Positions 57,622 to 64,000 of a stretch of 64,000 nucleotides of DNA are shown piece by piece. The stretch comes from Halicephalobus mephisto (lineage: Eukaryota; Nematoda; Chromadorea; Rhabditida; Panagrolaimidae): contig SWDT01000005.1 in NCBI GenBank assembly GCA_009193035.1, positions 496,001 to 560,000 on the forward strand. The letters are read 5' to 3'. The notes beneath the pieces are model-generated. The model did not search any database. It was given only the letters and a program-made list of their open reading frames with translations, and was not told the DNA's origin. The stretch's first letter is position 1. Each line of letters begins with the position of its first letter. A program made the translations under genes and the position numbers.

Positions 57622-59560
57622 GCTGAATTTTGAATCACAACAATTCAAATTTTATTTTCAAACATAATTAAGTTAAAAATTTTAGAATCTTCGAAAATAC
57701 GGTAAAAATCCGAAAATTAAAAAAAATTTTGGAATTTTTAAAAATCAAAAAATTCTGAAATTTTCAAAAATCAATTTAAAAATTCTTTAGAACATTCAAA
57801 AATAAATGATTTTTGATATTTTTTGAGTTTTTGGAAATTTAAAATTTTAAACATTTTTTTATTTTAAAATTAAAAAAATTTTTTATTTTAAAATTTTTTA
57901 TTTTTTAAAATTTTTTATTTTTTAAATTTAACAGAAACTTTTGGAGATTTTCCAGAATCTTCAGAAATTAAAAAATTTTGAATTTTTAAAATTTCAAAAA
58001 TTAAATTTTTTTGAAAACTTCTAAAATTTAAAAAATTAAAAATAATTTTAGAAATTTTAGAAATTTCCTAAAATTTTAAAAAACTGAAAAATTAAATAAT
58101 TTACGAAATTTTCAAACATTTAAAAAAAATAAAAATCTTCAAAATTTGATGAAATTTTTGAATTTTACAAAAACTTAAAATTTCTTTTAATTTTCAAAAA
58201 TCTCTAAATTTTTCAAAAAAGTTCAAAAATTTTCCAAAATTCAATCAAGCCTTCTGAAATCGAAAATTCCGGAAATTCATTTTAAAACAATTTCATCAAA
58301 TTGCATATTTTAAATTTTTAAAAATTATTTTATTTTTATAAATTTTCAATTTTCTTTAATTTCAGAAATTTCAGAATTTTTAGATTTAAAAAATTTTTAG
58401 AAATTTTTAATTTTAAAAATTTTAGATTTTTTAAAATTTTGAAAATTCTAGAGTTCAAAGATTTTTAGACATTTTTGATTTTTAGAAATTTTAAGAATTT
58501 TAGATTTTTTTTAATTTTAGAAATTCTAGAGTTCAAAAATTTTTAGACATTTTTAATTTTTAAAATTTTAGAAATTTTAGATTTTTAGAAATTTTTGATT
58601 TTTTTGCATATTGTGATTGACCCCAGTGATGAAGATGGAAAATCTGGATGTGTGATTGGAACGGTATGTGATGTTTACTTTGCATGAGGATTCCTTTTGA
58701 AGAAGGTCAAGAAACGGAAGCGGCGAAAACCCGCAAACGACTGTTACTCAATGAAGAGACAATGGCACACTTTCTTCGACACTCATCGGGCCAGTTTTGA
58801 TCTACAGCTGTGCTTGCAAATAAGTGGCCACCTCTCCTAGGGTACATTAGTGACCTCAAAAGTGCCAAATTCGATTCTAATGCATTTTTGACTCTTTCAA
58901 AGCCTTCCGAACACGAAACTGTAATTGAGACTTGTTGCCGAAGATTTCCTTAAAGGATACTGTAGCCGTAAATCACATAAAAAAGTCAAAAAAGTTTAAA
59001 AATGAAATTTATTCAAAAAAGTTTAAAAAAAAATTTATTAAAAAAAGTTTAAAAAATAAAATTTATTAAAAAAATTTAAATTATTTAAATAATAAACATA
59101 TTTAAAATTTAACTTTTAAAAATTATCCGAAAATTATAAAAGATAAAATTTGTCAAAAAAAAGTAAGCTTTTATTAAAGAATTTCCAAAAATTGTCTTAA
59201 CACGAAATTCCGAAATTTTCCATCTAGGACCAAAATGTTTAAAATTTAATTTCTAAGTTCTTCCAAAAAGTTTAAAAATCATCTTATAAAAATTTTCATT
59301 GAAAATTCCCGAAAATTGTCTTAACACGAAATTCCGAAATTTTCCATCTAGGACCAAAATGTTTAAAATTTTGTACTTTTCCATTATTTTAAAAATGCCG
59401 AATGAACTTTTGAAAAATTTCTTTGATTTTGTGTAATTTTATCCATGTACCGTAATCCGAGAAAATTCCCGAAATTGCTTTTTAAAATAAAGTAAGTTAT
59501 TACTGTGACAACTTTAGTCCGAAAATAACCTTTTTAAATGCTACAGTATCCAGAATCGCC
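57622..59560. other. AT-rich desert with one unique island
   Basis: 57,660-58,610 is low-complexity. 58,615-58,985 is a unique island (GAAGATGGAAAATCTGGATG; CTTCGACACTCATCGGGCCA; GTGGCCACCTCTCCTAGGG) that is not convincingly coding. 59,180-59,370 holds two copies of ATTGTCTTAACACGAAATTC plus TTTTCCATCTAGGACCAAAA. Confidence 0.5.
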
Positions 59561-60519
59561 AAGATGAAAAAAAAATTTCGCCGACCCAAGTGACTCTGAT
59601 TGTTCTTCGGAAACTTCATCATCAAAATTCAGACTTCGAAGACGGCCGAAACTCAATTAAGACTTGCTTCTTTCGCTTCCTCCAAAATTGTCAACATACA
59701 GAAAACTTGGATTTTCCCTTTTATTCTGAAAGGAAATCGAAACCAGTTCTTCAAAACAAACATGGATGAACAAGAAGACTGTTGCATGGAGAAACTTGAT
59801 CCGTCATTGACTCCGGCTCGAGATTGGCAATCTGTCCCAAAACAAGTACACCAAAGACGAGAGTAAATACAGTAGGAAGTATGATTATAGCAAAATTGTA
59901 AAGACCCGACTTGAACGATAATTGCCCTGAGGCGTGTTCCCAGCTTTCGTCATACTATAATAAACATTAAAAATTGTTACAAAATTTTTAAAAATAATTA
60001 TTTTTTAAATTTTAATTATTTTTTAAAAAATTTAATACTTTTTTTTGGATTTTCTTTAAAATTTCAATAATTTTTTTTATTTTTTTTTTGGATTTTCTTT
60101 AGAATTTTTATATTTTTTTAAAAATTTTTTATCTTTCTAAAAATTGAATAAAATTCTAAAAATCTTCAAAAATTTGAAATTTCTAAAAATTCGGAATTTT
60201 TCTACCGTATTCTTTAAGTTGCTAAAAAGTCCATAAAATTTTAGATTTTTAAAAATTCTATAAAATAAAAAAATTTCCTTGAAATTTAAATTTTTAGAAA
60301 TTTCGAAATTTTTAAAACTTTTAAATTTAAAAATTTTTAAAACTTTTAAATTTATAAATTCTATAAAATAAAAAAATTTCCTTGAAATTTAAATTTTTAG
60401 AAATGTCGAAATTTTTAAAACTTTAAAATTTTAAAATTTTTTAAATCTTCCACTGCATTTTGGAAGATTATAGAAGCTTTTACAGAATTCTGGTTATTTT
60501 AGAATTGTAAAGAACTGAG
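59561..60519. other. Unique island, then AT-rich sequence
   Basis: 59,600-59,870 has a plus frame containing MDEQEDCCMEKLDPSLTPAR from ATG 59,763 (34 codons); coding is possible but unsupported. 59,895-59,955 shares ATAATTGCCCTGA with 60,520. The rest is low-complexity. Confidence 0.35.
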
Positions 60520-60880
60520 TTGAAGGATAATTGCCCTGAAGTCTGGTCCATCTCGGGACTTCCGGAACGGCTCGAAAACAATCTTGTTCATCCCCCGCCC
60601 CCGGGACTCGATTGGAGGAATCGAAACTTGACTCCGCCCATTTTCGAGAAAAGGACCGTAGTCTGTTTTTTAGTATTTCTGGATTCAGTCTCGATTCGGA
60701 AGGAAGGAAGGCAGTTCCGTCCGCCGATTTCCGCGCACCTCGATATTTCCCCGCGCATGTCTGTTTTTTTGTCTTGCAACGCTTTTCCGTTTCCTTCCTG
60801 AGGTTCTAGCGTGGACCATCAGAGTTCTTTTGGCTTCAGTTTTGTTTTCTCAGAAGAGTACTTGAAATGTCCTCCTATAG
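60520..60880 (+). promoter_or_regulatory. GC-rich promoter/5' region of the downstream regulator gene
   Basis: Most GC-rich non-coding stretch in the window, with GC boxes (CCCCCGCCCCCGGGACTC; GACTCCGCCCATTTTCG) and CCGCGCATGTCTG. It ends with two acceptor-like sites, GTTTTCTCAG and CTCCTATAG, the latter directly before ATG 60881, so cis- or SL trans-splicing at the start codon is likely. Confidence 0.5.
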
Positions 60881-63800
60881 ATGGATCATCCAGCGAATGT
60901 CGAAGACTTGTCCGACAAGCCTTCCATCGACCTGGGATCTCAGCAGCAACAACATCAAAGTTATCAGAATCAGCTAGCCGCCGCCGCAATCGACATCCAC
61001 TACCTTTCGTCCTTACATGTAAGTTGTTTTAAAAATTCGAATTTTATTTAAATTATTTTTTAAAAAGTTTCTTGCCTCAGGGCATGTGGTCTTTAATTTA
61101 GTGAAATTTGTTTAATTTCTTCGGTATTTCGATTAGCTTAGAATGACAATTGTGACTAAAAAAGATTGAAGAAGACAAAAATGGACTGTATGGCAATTGA
61201 GCCCTCAGGGCATCTGGTCTCTAATTTAGTGAAAATTGTCTAATTTTTGTCTTTTTGGACAAATATTAATTATCTATATATCTTACGGTAGTAACTGTAA
61301 CTGTAAAACTGATCTAAGAAGATAGAAAATTTCGAATTTAATGTAATTCGAAAAAAAACCAGATGCCCTGAGGGCTCAACCGCCATATATTCAATTTTTG
61401 TCTTTTTGGACAAATATTAATTATCTATATATCTTACAGTACTAACTGTAACTGTAAAACCGATCTAAGAAGATAGAAAATTTCGAATTTAATGTAATTC
61501 GAAAAAAACCAGATGCCTTGAGGGCTCAATTGCCATATATTCCATTTCTCACTTTTTTAAACAGCTCTTACTGATCTCTAAAATCACAGAAAAGTTATTT
61601 AAGAATAAAAAATTTTGAAACTAACACGAGTCAAAAAAACCAAATGCCTCAGGGGATGACCGAAAATTAAAACTTTTTTAAATTTTTTTTTAATCTTAAA
61701 CCTCCAATTAAGGTCCATAATTACGAAATAACTTTTATTTGTATCTTTAAAAACTTTTTTTTTCTAAAATTACAGTAATTCAAAAAATTTAAAAAAAAAT
61801 TTAAAAAATTTAAAAATTTAAAAAAAATTTAAAATTAAAATTTTTAAAAATATCTGTGGATTGATGTCACGGTATGTTTGAGAATCCCTATTGATCGGAA
61901 ACAGAATGGATTACTTGTTTTTAAAGAAAATTAAATGTAATCGTCATTTTTTCTTTTCTAAAATAACGAGAAAAAGGGATTACCTGTCTTTAGACTCCCG
62001 TGACTCCTTCAACGTCTCAGCTTTTCTGTTTTTACTCACCGGTGAAAGGCTGTGGAGTCTTCAGTAATCTCGTAGAAGCTTCTGGAGTTTTATAAAATTT
62101 ACTAAAAAATTTTTAATTTTCTATAATCTTCGAAAATTGGGAAATTTCAAAAATTTAATAAAAATTTAAAGTTTCTAGAATCCAGTTGAAAGATTCAGAA
62201 TTTTATAAAAGATTCTGGAATCTTCAATAATCTCGTAGAAGCTTCTGGAGTTTTATAAAATTTACTAAAAAATTTTTAATTTTCTATAATCTTCGAAAAT
62301 TGAAAAATTTTAAAAATTTAATAAAAATTTCGAAGTTTCTAGAATCCAGTTGAAAGATTCGGAATCCAGTTAAAGATTCTGCAGTTTTCCACAAAGTTGA
62401 GGAAATTTTAGAATCTCAAAAGCTTCTGAAAGTCTTTGAAATTTTTAAAGTTCTCCAACTTCTGGAATTTCAAGAAATTTTCAGAATTATGTTTTTCAAA
62501 TTTTTGGAATCTATTAGGGAATTCTGAAATTTCAAAAAATTTAATGTTAAAAGTTTTCAGAATTTTGAAGAAATTTTTTTTTGAAATTTTCAGAATTTAG
62601 TAAAAATTTTGAATTTTTCTAACTTTTAAAATTTGGAAAAATTAAATTTTAAAAATTTTAAAGAATTTTTTTTAATTTCTAAAATTTCGAAAAATTAAAT
62701 TTTAAAAATTTTCAAAATTATGAAATCCAAAAATTTTTTTAAATTTTCGAAAATTAAAAAAATCAATTTTTTAAAGTTTCTAAAAATTTAAAAATTCGTG
62801 TTGAGACAATTTTAAATTTCTATAATATTATTATTTCGAAATTAAGAAGTCCAATGACCGTTGTTATGGGTGATTCTGTGATTTCTAAATCAGATTCTGG
62901 AGACTTATTGGTTGGTGAAAAATAAAAATTAAATTTAATATTTAATTTTAGAATGGGATGCAGAATCAGATGGGATTTCCCCAGAGATATCCGTTCTACG
63001 ATCAGCAGCCCGCCAGCGGCCAGAAGACAGGGACGACTTCTACAGTATCCTCCCCGTCGCCTTTGAACAACGGATCCATCCAGCAAAATCATCAAGGACA
63101 ACACCAAAATGGTATTTTTTTAAAATATTTAAAATTACATTTTTTAATTGTTAAAATGGTATTTTTTAAAAATATTTAAAATTATATTTTTTAATTGTTA
63201 AAATGGTATTTTTTAAAAATATTTAAAATTACATTTTTTAATTGTTAAAATGATATTTTTGAAAGTATTTAAAATTACATTTTCAAAAATTTCCAAAATG
63301 GTATTTTTTAAAAATATTTAAAATTATATTTTCAAAAATTTTTAAAATGGTATTTTTTAAAAATAATTAAAATTATATTTTTTTTAATTTTTAAAATGAT
63401 ATTTTTTAAAAGTATTTAAAATCACATTTTTTAAAAATTTTGAAAATGGTATTTTTAAAAATATTTAAAATTATATTTTCAAAAATTTTGAAAATGGTAT
63501 TTGTTAAAAATATTTAAAATTATATTTTTTTTTAATTTCCAAAATGGTATTTTTTTAAAATATTTAAAATTACTTTTTCTTTAAGTTTAAAAATTTTTGA
63601 ATTATAATTTTTCGAACATACTTGGCAACCCCTGAGGGCTTGGTACCCCGTACTACCCTCGTCTAAGACCCCTTTAAACTCGACGAATTCGAAAATGGTA
63701 ATTCCAAAATCGTAAAATTACTCATTAACAAAAATCCAAATTACTACTTGGTATACTGTAGCTTCTGAAAATTCTCCTCAAGACAATTTTGTAAAAATTT

Positions 63801-63976
63801 TTTTACAATAAATTTAGGAATAAATTTGTCTCTTCATGGTGAGAATCACGGAGTGGATTCTAACGGAATCAAAGAAGAACCTCAATTCGGACAGAACCAG
63901 ATGAACGGCTGTTTCCCGTGTCCGTCCATCAGGTTGCCCTCGAACAACTGTCCCAGCGGATCCAATATGCAGCCCG
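60881..63976 (+). CDS. Probable transcription regulator, N-terminal part (runs off the window)
   Basis: Partial gene. Exons 60881-61018, 62952-63111 and 63818-63976 join in phase to 152 residues, with another donor (G|GTAGGT) at 63977. The start is MDHPANVEDLSDKPSIDLGS, followed by Gln/His-rich GSQQQQHQSYQNQLAAAAI, then GMQNQMGFPQRYPFYDQQP, a Ser/Thr/Gln-rich linker, and INLSLHGENHGVDSNGIKEE. IKEEP fits the sumoylation consensus common in transcription factors. No DNA-binding domain is reached, so the family (homeobox, GATA, nuclear receptor, T-box) cannot be told. Introns are 1,933 and 706 bp, the longest after the membrane-protein gene, as often in developmental regulators. Confidence 0.75.
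61070..61660. repeat. Repeats in intron 1 of the regulator gene
   Basis: 61,250-61,380 and 61,395-61,515 are near-identical (TTTTTGGACAAATATTAATT; TGTAACTGTAAAACCGATCT). Around them GCCCTGAGGGCTCAA occurs in both orientations. Confidence 0.85.
61661..62951. repeat. AT-rich intron with a duplicated 165-bp unit
   Basis: 62,060-62,380 has two copies of TCTCGTAGAAGCTTCTGGAG with TTTACTAAAAAATTTTTAAT. The remainder is low-complexity. Confidence 0.75.
63100..63590 (+). repeat. Minisatellite made of 5' splice-site copies
   Basis: About ten units of 45-50 bp, each beginning AAAATGGTATTTTTT (two read AAAATGATATTTTT) and continuing AAAAATATTTAAAATTATAT. The first unit is the real exon-intron junction (AAAATG|GTATTT at 63111/63112). 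Confidence 0.9.
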
Positions 63977-64000
63977 GTAGGTCCCTACAGTATAAGCCAA

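Overview
The window is animal DNA and almost certainly from a nematode. Exons are GC-richer islands in very AT-rich sequence. Most introns are 40-60 bp with TTTTCAG/TTTTTAG acceptors. The families present (sigma GST, divergent nuclear receptor, UGT, TWK-type K2P channel, secreted EF-hand pair) fit a free-living nematode, and the Arg-rich LINE reverse-transcriptase relic resembles elements I associate with rhabditid nematodes. The species cannot be named. All multi-exon models were joined by eye from reading frame, splice phase and family similarity.

Left part (0-19 kb, all genes on the minus strand): a complex I assembly factor (NDUFAF3-like) whose ATG is split by an intron; an unrecognised 564-residue protein with a Cys-rich motif; a sigma-class GST; a nuclear hormone receptor with a complete reconstructed DNA-binding domain; a new-looking 238-residue type I membrane protein; a full PrimPol primase-polymerase (594 aa); and a weak three-exon hypothetical gene. 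Gaps between these genes are roughly 400 to 2,600 bp, so an operon is unlikely.

Middle (19-32 kb, plus strand): a UDP-glycosyltransferase (538 aa), a strongly codon-biased secreted protein of 384 aa, a LINE relic, and two tandemly duplicated secreted EF-hand genes. MITEs, one of them interrupted by another element, lie between them.

Centre (32-42 kb): a multi-pass membrane protein (263 aa), with exons 1-2 enclosed by inverted repeat arms of about 580 bp, converges on a FIP1 polyadenylation-factor gene on the minus strand. From 41.5 to 49.2 kb there are no convincing protein genes, only satellites, a long fold-back, a GAA tract and three tRNA-like copies.

Right part: glycerol kinase (510 aa, plus) converges on a two-pore K+ channel whose cytoplasmic tail holds two fibronectin type III domains (663 aa, minus). 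The window ends inside a Gln/Ser-rich, probable transcription-regulator gene (plus) whose intron is a minisatellite built from copies of its own 5' splice site.

The genes do not form one pathway; they are housekeeping and physiological genes in a repeat-rich landscape. No CRISPR, rRNA, confident functional tRNA or prokaryotic-type system was seen. The strongest candidates for something undescribed are the splice-donor minisatellite, the exon-flanking inverted repeat, the K2P-FN3 architecture, the EF-hand pair with an optional intron, and nematode-restricted proteins of unknown role.
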